A stretch of DNA of 13,216 nucleotides, taken from contig CAZPUJ010000584.1 in the NCBI GenBank assembly GCA_964589725.1, positions 1-13,216 on the forward strand, given 5' to 3'. The notes under the pieces were generated by a model that did not search any database, had not been told where the DNA came from, and was given only the letters and a program-made list of their open reading frames with translations. A program made the translations under genes and the position numbers. This DNA is from CAYSHJ01 sp964589725. GTDB taxonomy: Bacteria; Planctomycetota; Planctomycetia; Planctomycetales; Planctomycetaceae. Below, in pieces: positions 7,765-13,216 of this stretch (position 1 is the first letter of the stretch; the number at the start of each line of letters is the position of its first letter).

Positions 7765-9702
7765 CTAGTCTTCACCCACCATCCAACGGACGAGCAGATC
7801 AAGCTCCTTTGCGGTAAGTCGTTCGGCGAAGGCGGGCATGGCGTTGTTCTCGCCGTAGAACTGCGCGTGGCCAGGGTTCTGCAAGAAAGCCTTCAACCAT
7901 TCGGCCGAGGCGTAGCCGGTGAGCGTCGGCGCGGTGCCACCTTTACCGAGAACAATCTCCTCGCCAACCGGCTTCAGGGTGTGGCAGTCAATGCACTTAG
8001 ATTCGAATTCACCGAGCGCGAGTTTCCCGGTCTCGAAAATTCCTCGACCCCGTTTGACAGCGTCATCGTCAGGTTTCGGCGACCCCTTGCGGCCGCTTTG
8101 AGCTTGCAGAAACGCAGCGAGGTCGTCGAGGCTCTTCTTGTTCTCTGCGACTCGAAAATGCTGGCCGTCGACGCCCGCAGACCACTCGGCCATTTCGCCT
8201 TCGAGGAAACGTTTGGCCCACGGTAGAAGTTCTGGCTCTCCGTCTTTCGATTTGGTCTTCGCATTTTGGAACGCAGCAAATGTCTCTTTGTAGTCAGACA
8301 CGACGTCCTTGATCCACTTGGGTGTGCCAAACGTTCCAAGGTCGGCGGCGGTGGCCTTTACTTCCACCGGCGGCTTGAATGCAACGCGGACCGTTTTCTT
8401 GACCTCTTTGCCGTCCGGTTGTTTTTCGACGACCTCTTTGGTGATCGGCTCTTTGAAGAACAACTTGCGGCCAGTGCCGTCATGGCCGTTGTAGCGGTGA
8501 CACGGCGCGCAGGTGCGAGCGAACACGCGCGGGCCTTGCGATTTCGGATCGCTGCGCAGCAACGCGACCGCTCCATCCAGCGGAATGCCATCCGGCCGCC
8601 GCGCCAATTCGTTCAGTCGGACCGCGTCGCCATGCGCCTGCGTGACCGCGGCCTGGAAGTCCGAATCCTCGGCATCGTTCTTCAGGGCATAGGCCGTGAG
8701 CCCGACGACTCCCAACATCGTCACGATCAGGAACACGACGTTGAAGACATGACCGGCTCGCCAACGGCCGATGATTGGCATCGCCACCAGCACGGACATC
8801 AACGCTCCGGGAACGTAGATCGCACCGAAGGCCAGACCTTGATGTTCGACCCACTCGAACCGCAGGAATTGGAACAGAAACAGGAAATACCATTCGGGCC
8901 GCGCGGCGGAGTAGGCTTCGGACGGGTCGGCCGGAGCGCTCAGTTCGGCCCCTTTGAAGATCGTCAGCGCTAGCACTGTGGCGACCACTGCCAAGCAGGC
9001 GATGCCGTCTTTCAGAACTTGGTCCGGCCAGAACGTCGTCGCAGGAGCGCGATCCGGGTCAGGCACCGTGATTCCATGACGGCGGAAAACGGCGATGTGC
9101 AACACTAAGAAGCCCATCAGCAAGGCCGGCAGAATCCCGGCATGCATGGCGAAGAAGCGAGTCAGCGTGTGATGCCCGTACTGCGGCCCCCCCTGCGCAA
9201 GGTTCTGCAAGTACAGGCCGATCTTCGGCGTCGCGCCCAGGATCTCGGTGGAGACTTGCGTCGCGTAGTAGCCTTTCTGATCCCATGGCAACAAATAGCC
9301 GGTCAGGCCGAGGGCCAAGACGATCTGCGCCAGAATCAATCCCAGCCAGAAGTTGATCTCGCGTGGGGCTCGATAGGCTCCGTCGATGACCACCTGCATT
9401 AAATGCAAGGCCAGCAGCACGGTCATGGCCTGCGCGGTAAAGTGATGCAACCCGCGCACCAGCCAGCCGTATTGCATGTGATGCTGAATGAAGTACACGC
9501 TCTCCCAGGCACTGGTGGTGCTGGGGCTGTAAGCCGTCCACAAGAAGACGCCCGTGATGACCTGGATCATGAACGTGAAGACCAGCGTGCTGCCCCACAC
9601 GTAGCGCCAGCGCGAGCCGCCCGGAATCGGCTCGTACAACACTTCATGGATCAACAGTCGCAAGCCCGTGCGGTCGTCCAGCCAATTGATGAGTGCGTTC
9701 AT
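7765..9702 (-). CDS. Cytochrome b (b6/subunit IV-like) fused to a region with two heme-c sites, quinol oxidoreductase subunit
   Basis: 645 residues, a membrane subunit of a bc1/b6f-type complex that oxidises quinol and passes electrons on through c hemes. The b part has about seven membrane helices (near 33-55, 88-108, 118-138, 185-206, 233-250, 290-313, 318-340), a 4+3 layout like cytochrome b6 plus subunit IV. Likely heme-b ligands are His86/His100 and His187/His202; the 15-residue second spacing is b6-like. PEWY of the quinol site is at 269-272. The soluble part has CAPCH at 398-402 and CIDCH at 570-574; Met622 (AMPAF) is a possible axial ligand for the second heme. Val35 stands where b6 has the heme-cn Cys35. 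No clear Shine-Dalgarno precedes the ATG. The Rieske gene ends 63 bases upstream. No separate cytochrome c1 or f gene is present. Confidence 0.92.
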   Translation of the reverse strand: MNALINWLDDRTGLRLLIHEVLYEPIPGGSRWRYVWGSTLVFTFMIQVITGVFLWTAYSPSTTSAWESVYFIQHHMQYGWLVRGLHHFTAQAMTVLLALHLMQVVIDGAYRAPREINFWLGLILAQIVLALGLTGYLLPWDQKGYYATQVSTEILGATPKIGLYLQNLAQGGPQYGHHTLTRFFAMHAGILPALLMGFLVLHIAVFRRHGITVPDPDRAPATTFWPDQVLKDGIACLAVVATVLALTIFKGAELSAPADPSEAYSAARPEWYFLFLFQFLRFEWVEHQGLAFGAIYVPGALMSVLVAMPIIGRWRAGHVFNVVFLIVTMLGVVGLTAYALKNDAEDSDFQAAVTQAHGDAVRLNELARRPDGIPLDGAVALLRSDPKSQGPRVFARTCAPCHRYNGHDGTGRKLFFKEPITKEVVEKQPDGKEVKKTVRVAFKPPVEVKATAADLGTFGTPKWIKDVVSDYKETFAAFQNAKTKSKDGEPELLPWAKRFLEGEMAEWSAGVDGQHFRVAENKKSLDDLAAFLQAQSGRKGSPKPDDDAVKRGRGIFETGKLALGEFESKCIDCHTLKPVGEEIVLGKGGTAPTLTGYASAEWLKAFLQNPGHAQFYGENNAMPAFAERLTAKELDLLVRWMVGED

Positions 9703-9765
9703 GGTGATGTGGTATTTTGAGGAGTAGGCGGCAGGACAATGACGAATGCCGAAATACCCAATTGC

Positions 9766-10410
9766 TCAGGCCACCGGAATCTTTTCCGGTGTCGTGGCTC
9801 TGAAGTTTTGAAATTTGACCCAGACTTCCGTCTTGTTGCGAATCTCAACATTCAGCGCGTCAAGCCCGCGAGGCGGGATGTCGTTGATCTTCTCGCCGGA
9901 CAGTTCATAGTTGCTAGTGTGGCAGGGACAGAAGTAGTCGTGATGGGCGGGCCGATAATCGACGGCACAGCCTAAATGCGGGCAGCGTTGGTTGAACGCC
10001 ACGACCTTGTCTTCGTCGGTGCGCCGCAGGTAGACCGCGCCGACCGGCTGATTGCGATAAGTGCTCCAAGCGTCGACGCGATCCATGGCGATCTTGACGA
10101 GTTGCGGCGCGCCCTCAATCTCCAGTGCGTCGAGCGTGATTGGCATCTTGAGGAACCCGTCGCCTCTGCCCTTCTTGCGCTGTCTCATCAGCGGGTCGAG
10201 GAAGAACAGCAGGCCGGACACAAACGGCACCGCGCCGACAAGGCAGCCGATCGCCGCTGCGAGGAACTGCGCCATAAAGCCGCGACGCGTCGGCGGGGAA
10301 TCTGCCGGGCGGCCAGGGACGACGGGGTGTTCTGGCTTTTGGCCTTCGGCGCCGCGACGCTTCGGTGGAGACTCTGCAGGGCGGCCGGGGTCGGAATTCG
10401 GGTGAGTCAT
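9766..10410 (-). CDS. Rieske [2Fe-2S] protein of the bc complex
   Basis: A 214-residue Rieske subunit, taking an electron from quinol at the cytochrome b Qo site. The cluster motifs are CPHLGC at 143-148 and CPCHTS at 161-166, giving the two Cys and two His ligands and the disulfide Cys pair. A twin-arginine-like motif TRRGFM (41-46) precedes one hydrophobic helix (about 47-71), as in Tat-exported Rieske proteins with an uncleaved anchor. The start at ATG 10410 is set by AAAGGAG at 10424-10418, seven bases upstream; a TTG at 10431 would place this site inside the gene. The N-terminus is long, Pro/Arg-rich, and repeats PGRPA-SPP-RRG at 8-20 and 32-44. The next gene is the fused cytochrome b-c, its expected partner. 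A hairpin lies at its 3' end. Confidence 0.94.
   Translation of the reverse strand: MTHPNSDPGRPAESPPKRRGAEGQKPEHPVVPGRPADSPPTRRGFMAQFLAAAIGCLVGAVPFVSGLLFFLDPLMRQRKKGRGDGFLKMPITLDALEIEGAPQLVKIAMDRVDAWSTYRNQPVGAVYLRRTDEDKVVAFNQRCPHLGCAVDYRPAHHDYFCPCHTSNYELSGEKINDIPPRGLDALNVEIRNKTEVWVKFQNFRATTPEKIPVA
9772..9791 (-). other. Stable hairpin in the last codons of the Rieske gene
   Basis: CACCGGAA (9772-9779) and TTCCGGTG (9784-9791) form a perfect 8-bp stem with a 4-base loop, just before the Rieske stop at 9768-9766. It is not followed by a U-tract on the minus strand. It could stabilise the upstream message or tune the ratio of Rieske to cytochrome b-c, or simply reflect codon choice. Confidence 0.35.
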
Positions 10411-10417
10411 TAGGAAG

Positions 10418-10424
10418 CTCCTTT
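10418..10424 (-). promoter_or_regulatory. Strong Shine-Dalgarno site fixing the Rieske start
   Basis: AAAGGAG with a 7-base spacer to ATG 10410. It lies between the alternative TTG (10431) and this ATG, so it decides the start in favour of the ATG. Confidence 0.75.
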
Positions 10425-10468
10425 CGACCAAGAGCCGGACCAGGAGGGCGATGAAGGGTTCGAGACGT

Positions 10469-11488
10469 TCAAGGAAGGCAAACGGGAGGGGGATTCAGGG
10501 GGGACGTCGGCAATGCGGTTTTCATGGCGGTGAGGACTTGGGTCAGGGCAGACGGCATCGGTCCTGGCAGGATGGCTCCGGCGGCTTGCTTGTGACCACC
10601 GCCGTTGAAACGCTCGGCGATTTCGGCCACGTTCAATCCGAGGCGACTGCGGAAACTCACTTTCACGGATTTGGTGGGTTGTTCGATGGCGATGAACGCG
10701 GCTTGCGTGCCGGCGATCTTCAGACATTCGTTGACAAGCTCTTCGGTGTCGGCGGGGACGGCCCCAGTTTCGGTGAAGTCTTGCTGTGTGACCGTGACGT
10801 ACGCCAGCCGTCCCTCGCATTCGGTTTGCACGCTGCTGAGCACTCGCCCAACGAGCTTCGTTCTCGCCAACGTCGCCTGCTCGTACAACGCTTGAAACAG
10901 TAAGTTCGGCTTCACGCCGGCGTCAACTAGGGCACCGGCGATGCGATAGGTTTCCGCGGTGATCGATGCAAAGCGGAACCAGCCGGTATCGGTGGCGATG
11001 GCGCAGAATAGCGCGTCCGCTGTGCTCGGCGAGATCGGCGCGTTGAGAAACCGAAATAGTTGGAAAACTAGAACACCCGTCGCTTCGGCAATCGTATCTT
11101 TGAAGTCGATCGCACCCAGATCGTCCGCACTGGCGTGGTGATCGATGACCACTTTCCGGGCCTGCGTGTGTTTGATGACTCGTCCTAGTTCCAGCAACTG
11201 ACCCCAAGCACTCGTGTCCAGAATGATGTGCACGTCGGCGTCGCGAGCTTCGTCCTCGGTGATTCCTTCACCCAGCTTCTTGATCCGCTTCGTCGGGTCG
11301 AGGAACAGCAAGTTGGCCGGCAGTGCGGACGGGTTCACGATGCGAACTTGCTTGCCCAGACCTTCGAGCAGTGCCGCCATCGCCAATTCGGAACCGATCG
11401 CGTCCGCGTCCGGCCGCACATGGCTGGAGAGCACGAAGCGTTGATTCTCGGCAATGATCGGGCAAAGTGGTTCCCAGTTGATCGTCAT
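10469..11488 (-). CDS. nrnA: DHH/DHHA1 phosphoesterase, NrnA-type (nanoRNase / pAp phosphatase)
   Basis: 339 residues, close to the usual NrnA length. Family members hydrolyse very short RNAs and/or 3'-phosphoadenosine 5'-phosphate (pAp) in the cytoplasm with metal ions. DHH-domain motifs: SHVRPDADAIGS at 22-33 (His23, Asp27, Asp29), ILDTS at 89-93 (Asp91), VIDHH at 114-118 and ATDTG at 165-169. The DHHA1 nucleic-acid/substrate loop is GGGHKQAAGA at 296-305. All expected metal ligands are present. ATG at 11488 is preceded only by a weak AAGAG eight bases upstream. It lies between ribF and the Rieske gene; in many bacteria nrnA sits near rbfA, truB and ribF, and the pairing with ribF here fits that. 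Its last 20 residues are Pro-rich (SPLNPPPVCLP) and lie beyond the DHHA1 motif. Which of the two activities dominates cannot be told. Confidence 0.9.
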   Translation of the reverse strand: MTINWEPLCPIIAENQRFVLSSHVRPDADAIGSELAMAALLEGLGKQVRIVNPSALPANLLFLDPTKRIKKLGEGITEDEARDADVHIILDTSAWGQLLELGRVIKHTQARKVVIDHHASADDLGAIDFKDTIAEATGVLVFQLFRFLNAPISPSTADALFCAIATDTGWFRFASITAETYRIAGALVDAGVKPNLLFQALYEQATLARTKLVGRVLSSVQTECEGRLAYVTVTQQDFTETGAVPADTEELVNECLKIAGTQAAFIAIEQPTKSVKVSFRSRLGLNVAEIAERFNGGGHKQAAGAILPGPMPSALTQVLTAMKTALPTSPLNPPPVCLP

Positions 11489-11578
11489 TACGAAGGCTCT
11501 TATCGGGAGGGCATTGTGGCTGGTTGAGAGCAGACGTTTCAGAAGTCCGGCTTCTCCACAGCTATTATTGCCCCCAAG

Positions 11579-12562
11579 CTACTGCCCGCCGGCTTGCTTG
11601 GCCAGCGAGCGGATGGCGGCGAGGTCTTGTTCCAACTGGCGTCGCAGATCGTCGACGGAATCGAACGTCCGCGTGTCGCGGATACGGCAGAGCAAGCCGA
11701 CATCGAGCGTTTGTCCGCGCAGGTCGCCGGAAAACTCGATGAGATGCACTTCAAACTTCCGAACGGATTCGCCAAACGTCGGGTTCGGGCCGAGATTGAT
11801 CGCGGCGGCAAACGTGCTCGACGCCACCTGCGTCGGTGGCGGATGCAGGCTGCGTCCGCCACGGTCCTGGAATGGCACGGAGCATACTCCGGCATAAACA
11901 CCGTCGGGCGGAAGTAGTGTCGCGATGTCGAACAGGTTGGCTGTCGGAAAACCAATTGTGTGTCCCCGCCCTGCCCCGCTGCCGACAACGCCCGTAACGA
12001 AATAGGGATGACCAAGCATTTCGACCGCGTCGGCCATGTCGCCGGAGGCGATCTGTGAGCGGATCTCGCTGGACGACACCATCCGGTCACGCACAAAGAC
12101 GGCGGAGACGACATCCAGTTCTCGGCACGAGGCTTCGCACAGCATTCGCAACGTCGCGACGTTACCGGCACGATTGTGACCAAAAAAAAAGTTCGGGCCC
12201 TCGACCAAGCCCACAACTTGAAGTTCTCCGAGCACAATGTCGCGAAAAAACTCAGCGGGGGTGAGTCGCAAGAGCTCGGGGTCGGTGGGATAAACGATGA
12301 CCGTGTCGACGCCGTGCCGTTCGAAGAGCTCCAACTTGTGCGACAGCACACTCAGCGCCGACGGCGTGTTGTGCGGCCGCAAGACAGCGATCGGGTGCGG
12401 ATCGAACGTCATGACGACGGCCAGCGTATTCGACTTGCGAGCGCGACGCACCAGCGTGGCAAGCATGCTTTGATGGCCAAGATGCACCCCGTCGAAGTTG
12501 CCGATGGCCACCCAGCCACCGCGGTAATGCTCAGGTTGTTGGAAGCCGCGTTGGATGTACAT
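11579..12562 (-). CDS. ribF: Bifunctional riboflavin kinase / FAD synthetase
   Basis: 327 residues, normal for RibF, which phosphorylates riboflavin to FMN and adenylates FMN to FAD in the cytoplasm. The N-terminal FMN adenylyltransferase domain shows GNFDGVHLGH at 21-30 and VSSSEIRSQI at 162-171. The C-terminal riboflavin kinase domain shows GSGAGRGHTIGFPTANL at 194-210, PDGVYAG at 219-225, NPTF at 260-263 and FEVHL at 270-274 with the likely catalytic Glu271. The kinase domain has a longer-than-usual loop at about 231-251 between two core strands. I chose ATG at 12562; a TTG at 12571 adds only three residues. Neither has a clear Shine-Dalgarno site. A run of nine A (nine T in the coding sense) encodes FFF at 125-127. 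nrnA follows after 90 bases, probably on the same transcript. Confidence 0.94.
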   Translation of the reverse strand: MYIQRGFQQPEHYRGGWVAIGNFDGVHLGHQSMLATLVRRARKSNTLAVVMTFDPHPIAVLRPHNTPSALSVLSHKLELFERHGVDTVIVYPTDPELLRLTPAEFFRDIVLGELQVVGLVEGPNFFFGHNRAGNVATLRMLCEASCRELDVVSAVFVRDRMVSSSEIRSQIASGDMADAVEMLGHPYFVTGVVGSGAGRGHTIGFPTANLFDIATLLPPDGVYAGVCSVPFQDRGGRSLHPPPTQVASSTFAAAINLGPNPTFGESVRKFEVHLIEFSGDLRGQTLDVGLLCRIRDTRTFDSVDDLRRQLEQDLAAIRSLAKQAGGQ

Positions 12563-12589
12563 CGTTGTCAATTTGGCAGTGTTGCCTTC

Positions 12590-12630
12590 CCCTCTCCCTG
12601 AGGGAGAGGGTGGCCTTAAGGCCGGGTGAG
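12590..12630. repeat. REP-like palindrome, copy 1
   Basis: CCCTCTCCCT (12590-12599) and AGGGAGAGGG (12601-12610) are perfect 10-base arms around one base. They are followed by GGCCTTAAGGCC (12612-12623), a perfect 12-base palindrome, then GGGTGAG. The order palindrome then GGGTGAG is the same as in copy 2. Confidence 0.75.
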
Positions 12631-12735
12631 AGAAGAGGATCGTTCGAGCTCCGCTACTGTCTGCCGACGTCTGGTGATAAGTGCCTCCAACCTCAATGCT
12701 TCGGTTGTCAATCGCCGCGAAACGCTCACTACAAC

Positions 12736-12750
12736 GCGGGCTTCGCCCGC
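12736..12750. repeat. Small GC hairpin between REP-like copies
   Basis: GCGGGC (12736-12741) and GCCCGC (12745-12750) with a TTC loop form a compact 6-bp hairpin. It lies in the otherwise plain spacer between palindrome copies 1 and 2 and lacks a T-run, so a terminator role is unproven. Confidence 0.4.
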
Positions 12751-12759
12751 AACCTTGCT

Positions 12760-12801
12760 CCCTCTCCCCCGCATCGGGGGAGAGGGCCGGGGTGAGGGGG
12801 G
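12760..12801. repeat. REP-like palindrome, copy 2
   Basis: CCCTCTCCCCCG (12760-12771) and CGGGGGAGAGGG (12775-12786) are perfect 12-base arms with a CAT loop, followed by CCGGGGTGAGGGG. It is in the same orientation as copy 1 and faces copy 3. Confidence 0.8.
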
Positions 12802-12828
12802 GGGTTCCCCGGTCGCAGGAGCGCTCGG

Positions 12829-12870
12829 CCCCCTCACCCTAACCCTCTCCCCCGCAGCGGGGGAGAGGGG
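12829..12870. repeat. REP-like palindrome, copy 3, inverted
   Basis: CCCTCTCCCCCGC (12843-12855) and GCGGGGGAGAGGG (12857-12869) are perfect 13-base arms around one A. The tail CCCCCTCACCCT lies on the left side, so this copy is inverted relative to copy 2. Copies 2 and 3 thus form an inverted doublet, the arrangement called REPIN. It lies 25 bases past the end of the enolase-superfamily gene and could act as its transcript end. Confidence 0.8.
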
Positions 12871-12894
12871 ACCGAGGACTACATCAATTGAACG

Positions 12895-13216
12895 TCACCG
12901 CCGCGCGTCGTATTTCTTCAGCTTTCCGCGGTCGATCTCGATCCCCAGTCCGGGCGTCGTTGGGATTTCTAAAAATCCTTCCGCGTCCACTTTGAAGGGT
13001 TCGACGGTCAGGTCTTCGATATACGCGCACGGGGTGAGATATTCAACGTATCTCGCGATGGGCATCGCCGCGGCCAATTGCAGGTCGGCCGCGAGACCCA
13101 CGACCGTGTTCCAACCGTGCGAGACCATTTGGATGTTGTGGTCGTAGGCCATCCAAGCGATGCGTCGCGATTCGCTCAGGCCGCCATTCTTCGTACTGTC
13201 GGGTTGGATGATGTCA
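12895..13216 (-). CDS. Enolase-superfamily enzyme, mandelate racemase type (C-terminal 106 residues; start beyond window)
   Basis: The minus frame is open from the right edge to the stop at 12897-12895, giving 106 residues. Numbered within the fragment, QPD-STKNGG places an Asp at 6, and SHGW places a His at 33. The 27-residue spacing equals that of Asp270 and His297 in mandelate racemase, the His/Asp pair used as general base. YVEY carries a Glu (58) suited to the family's later conserved Glu. The end, EIPTTPGLGIEID, is the usual C-terminal segment (PGLGxxxD). Members abstract the proton next to a carboxylate, mostly as sugar-acid dehydratases or racemases, in the cytoplasm. Substrate cannot be assigned: the N-terminal capping domain and the metal ligands lie outside the window. 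Confidence 0.88.
   Translation of the reverse strand, partial: DIIQPDSTKNGGLSESRRIAWMAYDHNIQMVSHGWNTVVGLAADLQLAAAMPIARYVEYLTPCAYIEDLTVEPFKVDAEGFLEIPTTPGLGIEIDRGKLKKYDARR

Larger units (their letters stand above)
12563..12894. other. 332-base gap with REP/REPIN-like palindromes
   Basis: No gene supported. Open frames on both strands here translate to SPRPSPPMRGRG and LTLSPAAGERG type strings, which are typical false products of CCCTCTCCC/GGGTGAGGG repeats. Three palindromes (12590-12610, 12760-12786, 12843-12869), a 12-base palindrome and one small hairpin fill much of it. The ribF promoter and the terminator of the enolase-superfamily gene should lie here, but neither is clear. Confidence 0.7.

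Noticed and set aside
10411..10431. TTG start at 10431 for the Rieske protein
   Set aside because: A strong AAAGGAG lies between it and ATG 10410, with ideal spacing to the ATG.
12616..12837. 73-codon minus frame giving SPRPSPPMRGRG-type protein, and the plus frame 12626-13147
   Set aside because: The minus frame is translation of the palindromic repeats; the plus frame runs from the repeats into the antisense of the enolase-superfamily gene.
12590..12870. CRISPR array
   Set aside because: Only three palindromes with unequal spacing and mixed orientation, and no cas genes; this fits REP/REPIN elements.

Overview
The window is GC-rich and every gene I can support lies on the minus strand. 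It reads as a chromosome segment of a planctomycete (Planctomycetota). The strongest pointer is the start of a giant secreted-type protein: an arginine-rich leader followed by LEDRALLA, the LEPxxLL-type motif typical of planctomycete surface proteins. The kinase start (AGLTPAWQQI) and the composition agree with this. The assignment is inference from motifs; no marker gene such as rRNA is present.

In the direction of transcription (right to left) the layout is as follows. (1) 12895-13216 is the C-terminal end of an enolase-superfamily (mandelate racemase type) enzyme. (2) 12563-12894 is non-coding DNA with three GC-rich palindromes of a REP/REPIN-like family. (3) 11579-12562 is ribF (FAD synthesis). 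(4) 10469-11488 is a DHH/DHHA1 phosphoesterase of the NrnA type. (5) 9766-10410 is a Rieske iron-sulfur protein. (6) 7765-9702 is a cytochrome b fused to a C-terminal region with two heme-c sites. (7) 6748-7665 is a PfkB-family sugar-phosphate kinase. (8) 6425-6747 is a leader region. (9) 1-6424 is a giant repeat protein of at least 2141 residues that runs off the left edge.

Genes 3 to 7 are separated by 58-99 bases and could form one long operon, though this is not shown. The Rieske protein and the cytochrome b-c fusion together provide the redox centres of a quinol:electron-acceptor oxidoreductase (bc1/b6f type): a [2Fe-2S] cluster, two b hemes and two covalent c hemes, encoded by two genes. 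RibF supplies FMN/FAD and NrnA handles short RNA and/or pAp; neither needs to be functionally tied to the respiratory pair.

The giant gene fills nearly half the window. It is built of beta-rich repeats: seven autotransporter-associated strand (PATR) motifs, three of them inside longer 141-142-residue units; a cadherin/Ig-like stretch; two near-identical 99-residue repeats; and four Calx-beta-like repeats, the last cut by the window edge. It is probably a cell-surface or secreted adhesive/structural protein. Long open frames opposite this gene on the plus strand are compositional shadows.

I see no tRNA, rRNA, CRISPR array, transposase, phage or defence gene. I do not see a clearly new multi-gene system. 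The most unusual items are the cytochrome b-c architecture, the duplicated twin-arginine region of the Rieske protein, the repeat structure of the giant protein, and the inverted pair of palindromic repeats.
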